Assembly: GCF_000019805.1 (NCBI RefSeq)
Contig: NC_010525.1
Span: forward strand, 1,476,618 to 1,540,617
Length of the DNA stretch: 64,000 nucleotides
Direction: 5' to 3'
DNA from: Pyrobaculum neutrophilum V24Sta
Lineage (GTDB): Archaea > Thermoproteota > Thermoprotei > Thermoproteales > Thermoproteaceae
The notes below the pieces were generated by a model, which saw only the letters and a list, made by a program, of their open reading frames with translations, ran no database searches and was not told the origin of the DNA. Within the stretch, counting starts at the first letter, position 1. The number at the start of each line of letters is the position of its first letter. This document shows positions 49,986 through 59,006 of this stretch, in pieces. The position numbers were made by a program, and so were the translations under genes.

Positions 49986-50897
49986 TTAAATTAATCTTAT
50001 GGCGGTTCTCGGGTCCAGCCTGCCCTCTATGAACTCGTGGAAGTTCAACACGGGGGTTCTTATCCTGTCGAGGTCGTCTATCCCTATGCGGGGACACGCC
50101 GTGTTTACGACGAGGTCGAACTGGAGGTCGTCTATGTACTCGGGGGCGGCCTCGTCGAGTAGAACCACGGTGAGGCCGCGTCGGGCGAGCGCCTCGGCTT
50201 TTTCGTCCTGCCGCTGGCCCGGCTTCGTGGTGAGCAAAACCGCGATGCGCCGTGGGGCGGCCACGTGGGCGCGCGCCTTGAGCTTCATAACTCTGGCGAA
50301 GTCCTGCTCGACGTTTCTCACCTCGCCCCGGAAGGGGTCCACCTGGTACACCTCGGCCTCGGGGTAGAAGAACTTGAGCGTCAGCGGGTAGAACAGGCCT
50401 GTGGCTACCACGTACGCCGGCCCCTCCGGCGGCTCCCCCACCCAGCAGCCCGTGATGGGCTCCCTCGCCGTGGGGATGCCGCTCTCCCGCCGGATGGCCT
50501 CGGCTATTTTCCTGTAGGGTAGTGGGAAGTAGAGCTTCCCCGCTCCTTCGATCTTGGGGAGGCGGGGCGGCGGCTTGTAGTATACGGGGATGAAGTATAT
50601 CTGGACGTTCCCCGTCTTAAGCCTGTAGAGGTCCTGCTCTATCTTCTCCAGGTCGCCTCCGAGGTTCCTCTGGAGGAGGTGGGCCACGTTGGGGGGCACG
50701 CCGTGGCCTAGGTGGAATATCCGCCTGTAGCGGGGGTCCGTTCTGACGTCGCAGGACCCCCAGACGGGCCGGCCTGACGCGGTTGCGCCGGTTTTCTCCG
50801 CTATCTCCAACGCCAACCACTTGAAGCCGGGGGGCGCCTCGATGAGGGTGTCCGGCCCCGCCTCCCATGCGAGGGGGTGTACCTCAACCGCCTCCAC
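49986..50897 (-). CDS. dph2: Diphthamide biosynthesis enzyme Dph2
   Basis: 303 residues. Three cysteines in the three homologous domains, as required for the iron-sulfur cluster of archaeal Dph2: PVWGSCDVRTD (about 49), ITGCWVGEPPEG (about 148) and VVNTACPRIGIDDL (about 271). It forms the first C-C bond of diphthamide on EF-2. A little shorter than usual in the N-terminal domain. Its start overlaps the topoisomerase end by 14 nt. Confidence 0.93.
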   Translation of the reverse strand: MEAVEVHPLAWEAGPDTLIEAPPGFKWLALEIAEKTGATASGRPVWGSCDVRTDPRYRRIFHLGHGVPPNVAHLLQRNLGGDLEKIEQDLYRLKTGNVQIYFIPVYYKPPPRLPKIEGAGKLYFPLPYRKIAEAIRRESGIPTAREPITGCWVGEPPEGPAYVVATGLFYPLTLKFFYPEAEVYQVDPFRGEVRNVEQDFARVMKLKARAHVAAPRRIAVLLTTKPGQRQDEKAEALARRGLTVVLLDEAAPEYIDDLQFDLVVNTACPRIGIDDLDRIRTPVLNFHEFIEGRLDPRTAIRLI

Positions 50898-52698
50898 TGC
50901 CGTCCTCCGACATGGATTTTAAAGCCGTTTCGAGGGTCGTCTTGAGGTCCTGCCTGCGCTCCTTCAGCGCTTTGTAGTACCTCTCGAACTCGTCCTTTAT
51001 CTCCTGGATTAGTCTCGTTGGCGCCGCCGCCCCCCTTACGACGTCTTGGAGAGCCTTCTCCATCTTGGCGCGGACTGTCGGCTCTATGAGCTCTGGGGCG
51101 TACTGAAACAGCGCCGTGGCCAAGGCCTCGCCGAGCTTAGTGGGGATGCACTTGCCCCTCTGGAGGCGCATGTAGCCCCTCTTCACGTTGGTATGTATGT
51201 GGTCCTGCATGGTGGCGTCGGTCCCAATTCCGTACTTTTTCATAAGGGCGAGTAGCTCGGACTCGGACATCTGAGGCGGCGGCTCGGTCTCGCGCTCGAC
51301 GACCTCCACGCGGATGGCTTTGGCGGCTTCGCCGGCCTCCACCCTCGGCAGGGGCTTATCCCTCTGCCGCTCCCAGGGGTATATCCTCCAGTAGCCCTCC
51401 TCAATCGTCCTCTGGCCCTCCGCCTCAAGCTCAACACCTCCGAAGGTCGCCACGATCCTCTGCTTTTCTACGAGAGCTGGCGGGCTGAGGGTCGCGAGGA
51501 AGTGCCTAACGACTAGGTCGTATATGGCCCACGCCTGTCTGCCAAGCTTGCCGAAGACCTTGTAGATCTCGCCCTGGGTCGCGCCCCTGGTGGGGTATAT
51601 CGGGGGGTGGGCTCCGTCGTCTGAGTCGCCTCTGGTGGGTTTGAAGCCCCTTTTTAGCAACTCCTCGGCATAGGGGCCGTGTTCCCCGCCCGCCAGCTCC
51701 TTTAAAACCTCCCGAAGGTCCAGCGTGGAGGGGTATATGGTGGTCTCCGTACGCGGGTAGGAGATGTAGCCGGCGCGGTATAGCTCCTCGGCGGTGTCTA
51801 GGGCCTTTTTCGAGCTTATGCCGAGCCACCTGCTGGCTCTGCGCTCCAGCTCAACTGTCTCCAGCGGCTCGGGGGGCTGTACGGCGTGCTGTCTATAGAC
51901 GGCGGTTTTCACCACGCCTCTTTTGACGGAGGCGGCGGCTGTCTCGGCCTCCCTCCTCGTCTTAAACCTCTCGGTTGACGCCATCTCGACGGCGTGACCC
52001 CCTATCTCCACCAGCGCCTTTATGACGTAGTACTTCTCGGGTTTGAAGTTCCTGCGCTGTAGCTCCCTCGTGACCACGATGCCGAGGACCGGCGTTTGAC
52101 AGGGGCCGTAGCTGAGGAACCTCCCCCTCTCAAGCGAGTTTCTGACGGTGAGGGTGAGGAACCTGGTGAAGACGGCGCCCAGCGTTAGGTCTATCTGCAT
52201 CCTCGTGAACACCTTCTCCACCTGTCTCAGGTCCAGCTTCGTGGGCTTCTGGAAGGCCGACCTCACATCTCTATACGTGACCGCGTTGAAGCGCACTCTG
52301 TAGATCTCCGCCCTCCTATTGACGAGTTTTACGACGAGGGCTGCCTCGTACGCGATGGCCTCCCCCTCCACGTCGGCGTCGAGGGCGAGGTACACCCGCT
52401 CCGCCTTCTTCGCCAGCGACCTCAGGGCTTTTACGTAGTTGGCGGTCTCGGGGCGGAAGACGAGGACTGGGGTGGCTCTAAACAGCTCCTCGGGCGGGAT
52501 CCACGTCCACACGTTCTCCCTGGCGGTGAAGTCGTAGTCCATGATGTGGCCGCTTAGGCCGAGCGCCGCGGCTTCTCTGCCGAGGTAGGTGAAGGAATAG
52601 AACGGCACGCCGTAAAGCCTCCCTGACTTGTAGGACCCCCCCAGGTATCTGGCTATGGCCTGGGCGACGGATCTCTTCTCTGCTACGATTAGGTCCAC
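50884..52698 (-). CDS. topA: DNA topoisomerase, type IA (topoisomerase III-like)
   Basis: 604 residues. Toprim domain (MDLIVAEKRSVAQAIARYLGG; YLALDADVEGEAIAYEA, the metal DxDxE), the active-site Tyr in AGYISYPRTETTIYP (about residue 313), and ELLALMKKYGIGTDATMQDHI. There is no reverse-gyrase helicase part and no zinc-finger tail, so it should relax or decatenate DNA. GCTTATATACG is centred 25 nt before the ATG on the minus strand. Confidence 0.95.
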   Translation of the reverse strand: MDLIVAEKRSVAQAIARYLGGSYKSGRLYGVPFYSFTYLGREAAALGLSGHIMDYDFTARENVWTWIPPEELFRATPVLVFRPETANYVKALRSLAKKAERVYLALDADVEGEAIAYEAALVVKLVNRRAEIYRVRFNAVTYRDVRSAFQKPTKLDLRQVEKVFTRMQIDLTLGAVFTRFLTLTVRNSLERGRFLSYGPCQTPVLGIVVTRELQRRNFKPEKYYVIKALVEIGGHAVEMASTERFKTRREAETAAASVKRGVVKTAVYRQHAVQPPEPLETVELERRASRWLGISSKKALDTAEELYRAGYISYPRTETTIYPSTLDLREVLKELAGGEHGPYAEELLKRGFKPTRGDSDDGAHPPIYPTRGATQGEIYKVFGKLGRQAWAIYDLVVRHFLATLSPPALVEKQRIVATFGGVELEAEGQRTIEEGYWRIYPWERQRDKPLPRVEAGEAAKAIRVEVVERETEPPPQMSESELLALMKKYGIGTDATMQDHIHTNVKRGYMRLQRGKCIPTKLGEALATALFQYAPELIEPTVRAKMEKALQDVVRGAAAPTRLIQEIKDEFERYYKALKERRQDLKTTLETALKSMSEDGSGGG

Positions 52699-52769
52699 AT
52701 GTTTTGGCGGTTCGGCCGTATATAAGCAGTTGCAAGAAACCTTTATATAGCGGGGAGTGGGGTTGGGCG

Positions 52770-53231
52770 ATGGCCGTAGACGACAAAGAACAGGACAAGC
52801 CGCTGAGGAGGCCGCCTCCGCCGCGCCAGCCGCCGGTGCAGCCTATTCCGCCTCAGCCCCCGCCTCCGCCGCCGCAGTATCAGCAGCCTATCCCCCCGCC
52901 TCCTCCTCCGCCCGGCGCGTATCCCATCCCGCCGCCTACCGTGAGAACTCAGAGGACGGCCCCTCCGCCGCCACCGCCCCAGCCCTCGCAGCCGGCTTCT
53001 CAGCCTGAGACCGTTGCTAGGAGGGGGGTCAAGGCGGAGAAGACGCAGCCGTTGCCTCTCGTGGGCATCATCATCGCGGTTGTCGCAGCGCTTATGGGCG
53101 TGATAACCACGGTGTTCTCGGTCTTCAACGAGGCGCTTAGCATCCCCCTCCTGGCGGCGGCGGTGGCCGGCACCAACATAGCCATGATCATAATAGCCAT
53201 GGCGATATGGAGGCTCTTGGGCAGGAAGTAG
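52770..53231 (+). CDS. Proline-rich protein with two C-terminal membrane segments
   Basis: 153 residues from ATG 52770; CTTTATATAG is 24 nt upstream. Residues 12-85 are a flexible Pro/Gln tract (blocks such as PPQPPPPPPQYQQPIPPPPP). Then VGIIIAVVAALMGVITTVFSVF and IPLLAAAVAGTNIAMIIIAMAIW form a hairpin in the membrane. No signal peptide, so the Pro tract is probably cytoplasmic. Role unknown; divergent from the topoisomerase. Confidence 0.8.
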   Translation: MAVDDKEQDKPLRRPPPPRQPPVQPIPPQPPPPPPQYQQPIPPPPPPPGAYPIPPPTVRTQRTAPPPPPPQPSQPASQPETVARRGVKAEKTQPLPLVGIIIAVVAALMGVITTVFSVFNEALSIPLLAAAVAGTNIAMIIIAMAIWRLLGRK

Positions 53232-53232
53232 G

Positions 53233-54957
53233 CTAGCCGCCCCCTAGAAAGCGCTCCACCTCGCCGAGGACTTCCTCGACGCTGTTTACCACAAGGGAGC
53301 CCTGCAACACATCTGCGAGGGCGCCCCAGAGCTCCGGCTCTGCATACCTCCTATCTAGGAATATCAACACCCCCCGGTCTTTTGGGCTTCTGAATAGCCT
53401 GCCCATGGCTTGCCTTACGGCCACCACCGCCTGGTATAGATAGACGGCGCCCCACGCCTTTTCTCCCAGCCTAGGCTTCAGCATTTCCACCCGCCTCTCT
53501 AGATACGGCGTTGGCTCGGGATAGGGGACCCCCACCACGACGACCGTAGATAGGAGGTTTCGGCCGTCTCTTACGTACTCCACGCCTTCTGTGTATCTCC
53601 CCCTTGCCACAGCCCCGATGAAGAACTTGTCGGGTAGGTCTCCCAAGCCCGCCTCGCCCCCCTCGTACCAGTGGGGTATCGATATGCGTAGGTACTTCTT
53701 CACCCCCTTCAGCACCTCGTAGGAGGGGAAAACCGCCAACACGCCGCCCGGCGATATGTTGATGGCGTGTGCAAGCCTCCGCGCGATCTCCACATACATC
53801 TCCTCGCCACGCTCGCCGTATCTCGTCGTAACGCCTATATCCACCACCGCGAGGTAGTTCTGCCGCGGGATGTACTCCCCAAAGGGGATGTCGACGTAGC
53901 GGTATTTGGCCTCCCCAAGAGCCTCCGCGAAGAGCTCCACTGGGAGCGTCCCGCTTAGGTAGACAACGCTTTTTACGCCCCTCAGAGCGTTTTTCACCAA
54001 CGTAGCCGGATCCAGCGGTTGCAGGACCAGCCTCCTGCCCCCCTCGCCGTCTTTCACCTCCCCGAAGTATCTAACGCCGCTCCTAAGCGCCTCCCTCAGC
54101 TCCTTCAGCAGGAGGAGGGGGGTGTAGGGGTTGAGCCTCCTCTCGGCCTTCCTCCTCGATATTTCCAAGATAGCGGCGTCTAGCTCGAGATCTCCCACCA
54201 AGCCGAGGACGTCGCCGACTTCGATGACGCCGGACGTCCTCCTGATGAAGGTCAAAACGCCATATATCTTGGCGGCCTCCTCCAGAAAGCCGAACTTCTT
54301 GGCCTCTCTGTAGGCGGCTCTCACCTCAGACTCCGGGATCTCGACTGCGTGTAGATGCGCCACCGCCTCAAACAGGGAGTGGGCCTCGTCGACTATGACG
54401 GCTTTGTTCCACAGGGCGGGGCGCTCCCGCCCAAATACGTAGTAGTACGTCGATATGACCAAGCTGGCGCGCGCAAGCCTCTCTTTAGCGTATTCATACG
54501 GGCAACTCCCAGCTGCGCAGAGGAATCTGACGTAGGCGTCCACGCTCTTGAGGGGGGTCTCCACGTCGCGTGGGGGGTAGTAGGCGCATCTCCCGGAGCT
54601 CCTCAGGAGGTTGCACTCGGCGAGGAACTCCAGGTAGCTCAGTCTCCTGAGCTGGGGGTAGCAACACATGTCTTGTCTGCTCTTGATGACTGCATAGTCT
54701 ACGCCGAAGCCCCGCTGTATTATCCTCGACAGCTCTCTCACCGGCGGCTCGAGCTCGGACCGGGTCCTCACGACGTAGTGGACGGCGCCGCCGCCCTCGG
54801 CTATGTACTTCACGGCGGCGCTTAAGACGGCCGCGGTTTTGCCGAGGCCGGTGGGGGCGTTGATCAGCAGTACCCCCCCAGCGGTAAGCGTTTCGTAAAC
54901 CCTCTCGAAGATCTCCCGTTGCCGTGGTCTAAACTCGCCGTAGGGAAAGGGCTCCAC
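53233..54957 (-). CDS. xpd: XPD-type iron-sulfur helicase
   Basis: 574 residues. GEFRPRQREIFERVYETLTAGG (Q-like motif), Walker A INAPTGLGKTAAVLSAA, four cluster cysteines (QDMCCYP, LAECNLL, SGRCAYY, AGSCPYEYAK), VIVDEAHSLFEAV (DEAH) and the C-terminal motifs YRYVDIPFGEYIPRQ, VVAVRQAMGRLFRSPKDRG. It unwinds 5'-3' in repair. GTG start in the 30-bp gap shared with the NAPRTase gene. Confidence 0.95.
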   Translation of the reverse strand: MEPFPYGEFRPRQREIFERVYETLTAGGVLLINAPTGLGKTAAVLSAAVKYIAEGGGAVHYVVRTRSELEPPVRELSRIIQRGFGVDYAVIKSRQDMCCYPQLRRLSYLEFLAECNLLRSSGRCAYYPPRDVETPLKSVDAYVRFLCAAGSCPYEYAKERLARASLVISTYYYVFGRERPALWNKAVIVDEAHSLFEAVAHLHAVEIPESEVRAAYREAKKFGFLEEAAKIYGVLTFIRRTSGVIEVGDVLGLVGDLELDAAILEISRRKAERRLNPYTPLLLLKELREALRSGVRYFGEVKDGEGGRRLVLQPLDPATLVKNALRGVKSVVYLSGTLPVELFAEALGEAKYRYVDIPFGEYIPRQNYLAVVDIGVTTRYGERGEEMYVEIARRLAHAINISPGGVLAVFPSYEVLKGVKKYLRISIPHWYEGGEAGLGDLPDKFFIGAVARGRYTEGVEYVRDGRNLLSTVVVVGVPYPEPTPYLERRVEMLKPRLGEKAWGAVYLYQAVVAVRQAMGRLFRSPKDRGVLIFLDRRYAEPELWGALADVLQGSLVVNSVEEVLGEVERFLGGG

Positions 54958-54987
54958 ACTTTAAAACCAGCCGCAACATCAATATTA

Positions 54988-56145
54988 ATGTTTTACACGG
55001 CGTCGCCTGAGGATGTAGTCTCGGGGAAGACCACGGACATCTACTTCCTGAGGACGGTGGAGGTTTTAAAAAACGCGGGTCTCACAGACGTCAAAGTGAG
55101 AGCCGAGTTCCACCTCTCCTCCCTCCCCAAGGACTACAGGTGGGGTCTTTTCACGGGGCTTAAGGAGGTGCTCGAGCTGCTGAGGGGCAGGAGGGTCACC
55201 GTCTACGCCATGCCGGAGGGGACAGCATTCTACGAGAACGAGCCGGTTATGGTCATAGAGGGGCCATACCTCGAATTCGCCGTGTTGGAGACGGCCATCC
55301 TGGGCATACTTAGGCACTACTCCAGCATTTCCACAAAGGCGGCTCGGGTGAAAAAGGCCGCTGGGGGCAAGACCTGCCTCTTCTTTGGGGCAAGGGCGTT
55401 GCACCCCGCGGTGCAGCCTATGGCGGATAGGGCTGCCTATATAGGCGGCTGCGACGGCGTGGCCACGGTGAAAGGCGCCGAGATGCTCGGCGTAAAGCCC
55501 TCGGGCACCATGCCCCACGCCCTAATGATAATCTTCCGCGCCGCCATGGGCGACCACACGCTGGCCTGGCTGTGGTTCGACAGGTCGGTGCCCCCGGACG
55601 TGCCCCGGATCGTGCTGGCGGACACCTTCCTCGACGAGAGGGAGGAGGCGCTTCTGGCGGCCAGGATGTTAGGCCCTAGGCTACACGGGGTTAGGCTCGA
55701 CACGCCGGGTAGCAGACGGGGAAATATGAGGAGGATAGTGGAGGAGGTGAGGTGGGCCCTCGATCTGCACGGGTATAGAGACGTCAAGATATACGTCAGC
55801 GGAGGGCTAGACGAGCCTCAGGTGGCTGCGCTACGCGATGTGGTGGACGGCTTCGGCGTGGGGACAGCCATCGCCTTCCCGCCCTCGATAGACCTCTCCA
55901 TGGACATAGTGGAGGTGGAGGTGGGGGGGAGGTGGGTCCCCATAACCAAGAGGGGGAAGCTCCCCGGCTTTAAACAGGTGTACAAATGCGGTAGCCGGCG
56001 CGCGGTTGCCAAATGGGGGGAGCCGGCGCCGTGCGGCGAGCCGCTACTGCAGAAGTGGATCGAGGAGGGGGCCCTGGTGAAGACGCCTCCCAGCGACTCC
56101 GAAATCAGGGAGTACGTCCTAAGGCAACTGGCCGAGCTTGAGTAG
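54988..56145 (+). CDS. Nicotinate phosphoribosyltransferase
   Basis: 385 residues from ATG 54988; CACTTTAAAACC is centred 24 nt before it, so longer starts inside the XPD gene are rejected. TDIYFLRTVEVLKNAGL, VTVYAMPEGTAFYENEPVMVIEGPY, FFGARALHPAVQP, VRLDTPGSRRGNMRRIVEEVRW and the PRPP/phosphate site KIYVSGGLDEPQVAALRDV are those of the archaeal NAPRTase family. A C-terminal zinc-like CG...PCGE region is present. It salvages nicotinate for NAD. Confidence 0.93.
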   Translation: MFYTASPEDVVSGKTTDIYFLRTVEVLKNAGLTDVKVRAEFHLSSLPKDYRWGLFTGLKEVLELLRGRRVTVYAMPEGTAFYENEPVMVIEGPYLEFAVLETAILGILRHYSSISTKAARVKKAAGGKTCLFFGARALHPAVQPMADRAAYIGGCDGVATVKGAEMLGVKPSGTMPHALMIIFRAAMGDHTLAWLWFDRSVPPDVPRIVLADTFLDEREEALLAARMLGPRLHGVRLDTPGSRRGNMRRIVEEVRWALDLHGYRDVKIYVSGGLDEPQVAALRDVVDGFGVGTAIAFPPSIDLSMDIVEVEVGGRWVPITKRGKLPGFKQVYKCGSRRAVAKWGEPAPCGEPLLQKWIEEGALVKTPPSDSEIREYVLRQLAELE

Positions 56146-57222
56146 CTACCTCCTCTCCACCGGCTTTAGGAGGAGGCTGTAGGTCGCCTCCCCCGTGTAT
56201 ACCTTGGAGTAGAGGTTGAGGAGGCGCCTCCCCAGTAGCTTTGCGACCCACCGCATAGTCCCAAGGGTTTTCGCCATGCGGGAGAGCCATCTGGTTTTCT
56301 TCACCTCCTGGACGTAGGGCTCCACGAGCCCCCTGTAGATCTCAAGAGCGCGTTTCTCGTTGCCGTAGATCTTGAGTGCCACGTACGCCGCGGTCGCCGC
56401 CGCGGCGCCGGTGGACACGGCGTAGTAGATGCCCTCGCCGGTGGTGGCGTCTACAAGCCCGGCGGCTTCGCCGGCTAGAAGGACGTTTCCTCTGCCTAAG
56501 CCCGCGGTGTAGCCGAGGGAGAGGGGGTGCCCCAACACGGGGCCCGGCTTGTATCCGGCCCCCTCAGCGTACTCCACGACGAAGCTTCTCAGGTCTAGCC
56601 AGCTGCCCCAGCCGACACCGGCGCCTACGTTGGCGCCTCCCTCCAGGGGGAAGACCCAGGCGTAGCCCGCCCTGCCCGTTTTTCTCACGACGGCGTCGAA
56701 GTCGATTACGCACGTGTCTGTGGTCGGGCCCCTCGCTATTGTCATATACGCTATGGCGTGGCTCTTGTGCTGGCGGTAGTTCACAACGCCGATGGATCTA
56801 GCCACGGCGCTGGTGGCTCCGTCTGCCCCTATGACGACCCTCCCCTGGTACTCCCCGGCCCTCCCCAGGACCCTCCCCCCCTCTACCCCAAGCACGTGGT
56901 CTTTTATAAATTCGGCGTTGCTCTGCCTAAGGATGGCATAGTCGAACTCCGGCCTTCTCGTGATCAAGATAGGCTCTTTCCTAAGGACGTATCTATAGCC
57001 GGCAGCCCTGGTCTCTATGTTCTGGCACGACCCGTAGACGGGGTACTCAACGCCGAGTCTGTTCAACAGCTTCCACGTCCGGGGTGTTAACCCCCCGCCG
57101 CAGGGCTTCTCTCTCGGGGGCTGGAGCCTGTCGATAACCGCCGCCTTAAGCCCCAACCTAGCGGCTACCAACGCCGCTGTGGAGCCGGCCGGCCCCGCGC
57201 CGACTATAACCACGTCGTACAC
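56146..57222 (-). CDS. Geranylgeranyl reductase family flavoprotein
   Basis: 358 residues. DVVIVGAGPAGSTAALVAARLGLKAAVIDR (FAD fold), EKPCGGGLTPR (the PCGG motif of the family), GADGATSAVARSIGV and NVLLAGEAAGLVDATTGEGIYYAVSTG. These enzymes saturate the isoprenoid chains of archaeal lipids or of quinones. GTG start 26.5 nt from a palindromic TATA region shared with the divergent gene. Its stop codon touches that of the convergent NAPRTase. Confidence 0.92.
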   Translation of the reverse strand: MYDVVIVGAGPAGSTAALVAARLGLKAAVIDRLQPPREKPCGGGLTPRTWKLLNRLGVEYPVYGSCQNIETRAAGYRYVLRKEPILITRRPEFDYAILRQSNAEFIKDHVLGVEGGRVLGRAGEYQGRVVIGADGATSAVARSIGVVNYRQHKSHAIAYMTIARGPTTDTCVIDFDAVVRKTGRAGYAWVFPLEGGANVGAGVGWGSWLDLRSFVVEYAEGAGYKPGPVLGHPLSLGYTAGLGRGNVLLAGEAAGLVDATTGEGIYYAVSTGAAAATAAYVALKIYGNEKRALEIYRGLVEPYVQEVKKTRWLSRMAKTLGTMRWVAKLLGRRLLNLYSKVYTGEATYSLLLKPVERR

Positions 57223-57240
57223 AGCTACACCATCTGTGGC

Positions 57241-57256
57241 GGTAAAATATTTTACC
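57241..57256. promoter_or_regulatory. 16-bp perfect palindrome acting as shared TATA region
   Basis: GGTAAAATATTTTACC; its centre is 26.5 nt from the GTG of the geranylgeranyl reductase (minus) and 27.5 nt from the GTG of the cysteine-cluster protein (plus). Its outer GGTAAA/TTTACC resembles half of the riboflavin palindromes nearby, which could be chance. Confidence 0.65.
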
Positions 57257-57275
57257 TACGCATCGGCGGCTGTCC

Positions 57276-57689
57276 GTGTGGAAAAACGCCAGCTGGTTCG
57301 AGGTGAAGTTTAGGTGTATCAAATGCGGCATCTGTTGCATAGGGACTGAGATGGAGCTGCTTGCCGACGACATAGCTCGTATAACGTCGAGGGGCTACAA
57401 ACTGGAGGAATTCGCCGAGGAGCGAGACGGCGTGTATAGGCTGAAGAACGTCGACGGCCACTGCGTCTTCTACGACCCAAGCACCAGGAGCTGTAGGATC
57501 TACGACATAAGGCCCGTGGGGTGCCGCCTCTACCCCCTCATCTACGATGGGGAGAAGGTGGACGTGGATAGGACCTGCCCCACGTGGGACACGGTTCCGC
57601 AGGAGGAGATAAAGAGGCTGGGCAGATACGTCGTGGAGTTCCTTAGGGAGGCGGAGCTGACCAGGATAAAGATCAGGCTAAGGACTTGA
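57276..57689 (+). CDS. YkgJ-type cysteine-cluster protein
   Basis: 137 residues, GTG start. [50 protein letters not shown] and a last Cys in DRTCPTW give the conserved CxxCxxCC...C...C-x2-Y-x3-RP-x2-C-R-x-YP pattern, which binds zinc or an iron-sulfur cluster. No biochemical role is settled for the family. It overlaps the end of ribB by 17 nt. Confidence 0.9.
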   Translation: MWKNASWFEVKFRCIKCGICCIGTEMELLADDIARITSRGYKLEEFAEERDGVYRLKNVDGHCVFYDPSTRSCRIYDIRPVGCRLYPLIYDGEKVDVDRTCPTWDTVPQEEIKRLGRYVVEFLREAELTRIKIRLRT

Positions 57690-58332
57690 CCTCCTCCCCC
57701 CTCACAAGGGGGATTCCCAGGGCCTCGGCGAGCTTTTCGGCGTCTTCCAAGGGAAGCGCCTCTTGGCTTTCGCCAAGCGCCTCGATGATCACGAGAGCCG
57801 GCGGGAGCCCCGCGGCCTTGGCCAAGATCAGGGCCAGCTCTGTGTGGCCCCACCTAGCCCCCAGCCTGCCCCCGAGCACGGGGACGTGCCCCGGCATGTA
57901 GAAGCTTTTGGCGAACTCCTCTCTTGCGGCCTCCGGGTTCCTCAACGCGAGTTCCACAACCCTCGAGAGCTCTCTCACGGTGAGGGCCTTGTCTCTATCT
58001 CTAATGCCGGTTTTGGTTTTGACGTGGTTTACGTAGCCCATGAAGGCAGGCTCGTCGCCGTAGGGAGCCCGCGTGGAGAAGCCCCTCCTCCCGTAGTATT
58101 CGCTGAGGAACTCCAGCCCCAGCGCCTCGCCCACCTCCCTTGTCGTGACGAAGCAGAGTAGCCCTCCCGCGTTTCGCCTCAGCCAGTGGACTAGGGCTGG
58201 GGTGACCGCGTCGCCGCGTACCACGAAATCCACCTCAGCCTCTCTGCCGTCGCCGTCGTAGAGCATCACGAGGCGGCCTGCCCTAAGCGCCTTTATCGCC
58301 TCCTCGAGAAGCACAGTAAACTTAGGGTTCAT
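57673..58332 (-). CDS. ribB: 3,4-dihydroxy-2-butanone-4-phosphate synthase
   Basis: 219 residues, monofunctional. [19 protein letters not shown] holds the acidic metal motif (usually DxxxRExE), [13 protein letters not shown] and the C-terminal [34 protein letters not shown] with the His of the active site. It supplies the four-carbon unit of lumazine. The 18-bp palindrome lies just upstream; the TATA-like AAATATAAG next to it would suit a start at GTG 58314 better than the ATG given. Confidence 0.94.
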   Translation of the reverse strand: MNPKFTVLLEEAIKALRAGRLVMLYDGDGREAEVDFVVRGDAVTPALVHWLRRNAGGLLCFVTTREVGEALGLEFLSEYYGRRGFSTRAPYGDEPAFMGYVNHVKTKTGIRDRDKALTVRELSRVVELALRNPEAAREEFAKSFYMPGHVPVLGGRLGARWGHTELALILAKAAGLPPALVIIEALGESQEALPLEDAEKLAEALGIPLVRGEEVKSLA

Positions 58333-58346
58333 CCTCTTATATTTTT

Positions 58347-58364
58347 TGTAAACTATTGTTTACA
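58347..58364. promoter_or_regulatory. Riboflavin operator candidate 1
   Basis: TGTAAAC-TATT-GTTTACA, perfect 7-bp arms. It lies 15 nt before the ribB start and overlaps the stop codon of arfC. The second copy at 59707 has identical arms. Confidence 0.8.
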
Positions 58365-59006
58365 TCTAACGCGGTATGTCAGCACCACCTCCTGCCCGCA
58401 TTCGCACAGCTTTATGGAGGTGAGCGTTAGGGTGAAGGGGGCGTCCTCCTTCGTCGGGAAGCCGGCTCCCTCCACGAGGGAGACTCCGCTTCCGAAGACG
58501 TAGGGCGTCACGGTGAGCACTATCTCGTCGACGAGGCACTTAGATAGGAACTCCCAGTTCGTCCTCCCGCCTCCCTCCAACAGCGCCTTCCTCACGCCGC
58601 GTTGGTACAGGACGTTGAGAACCTCAGCTGGGTCCACTTGGTCGCCCTCCGCCACGTAGACCTCAACGCCCCGCGCCTTGAGCTCAGCCGCCTTCTCCGG
58701 CGGGGCTTTCCTGGTGGTGAAGACGATGGTGGGGGAGGAGGAGTCGAACATACGTAGGTCAGTTGGCGCCTTTAGGGATCCGTCGATTAGCACGCGGAGG
58801 GGGTTCCTCCCCTCCACGTATCTCACGGTGAGCCTGGGGTTGTCCACTATGGCTGTGTTTGCGCCCACTATCACGGCGTCGACGGCCGCCCTTAGTGCGT
58901 GTAGCCTTCTCAAGTCGTGGGGGCAGGAGAGGCGCGAGTAGCCCGTTTTACTCGCTATCCTGCCGTCTATGGTGGCCGCCGCGGCTAAATAGACGTAGGG
59001 CCTCAT
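58353..59006 (-). CDS. arfC: 2,5-diamino-6-(ribosylamino)-4(3H)-pyrimidinone 5'-phosphate reductase (RibD C-terminal type)
   Basis: 217 residues. PYVYLAAAATIDGRIASKTGYSRLS (substrate strand), LRAAVDAVIVGANTAIVDNPRLTVR (the NADPH-binding G-x-N-T region), VLIDGSL and ALLEGGGRTNWEFLSKCLVDE. This is the archaeal/fungal RibD-like reductase without a deaminase domain. Its start overlaps the end of the GTP cyclohydrolase III gene by 4 nt, so order cyclohydrolase-reductase-RibB follows the pathway. Confidence 0.93.
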   Translation of the reverse strand: MRPYVYLAAAATIDGRIASKTGYSRLSCPHDLRRLHALRAAVDAVIVGANTAIVDNPRLTVRYVEGRNPLRVLIDGSLKAPTDLRMFDSSSPTIVFTTRKAPPEKAAELKARGVEVYVAEGDQVDPAEVLNVLYQRGVRKALLEGGGRTNWEFLSKCLVDEIVLTVTPYVFGSGVSLVEGAGFPTKEDAPFTLTLTSIKLCECGQEVVLTYRVRCKQ

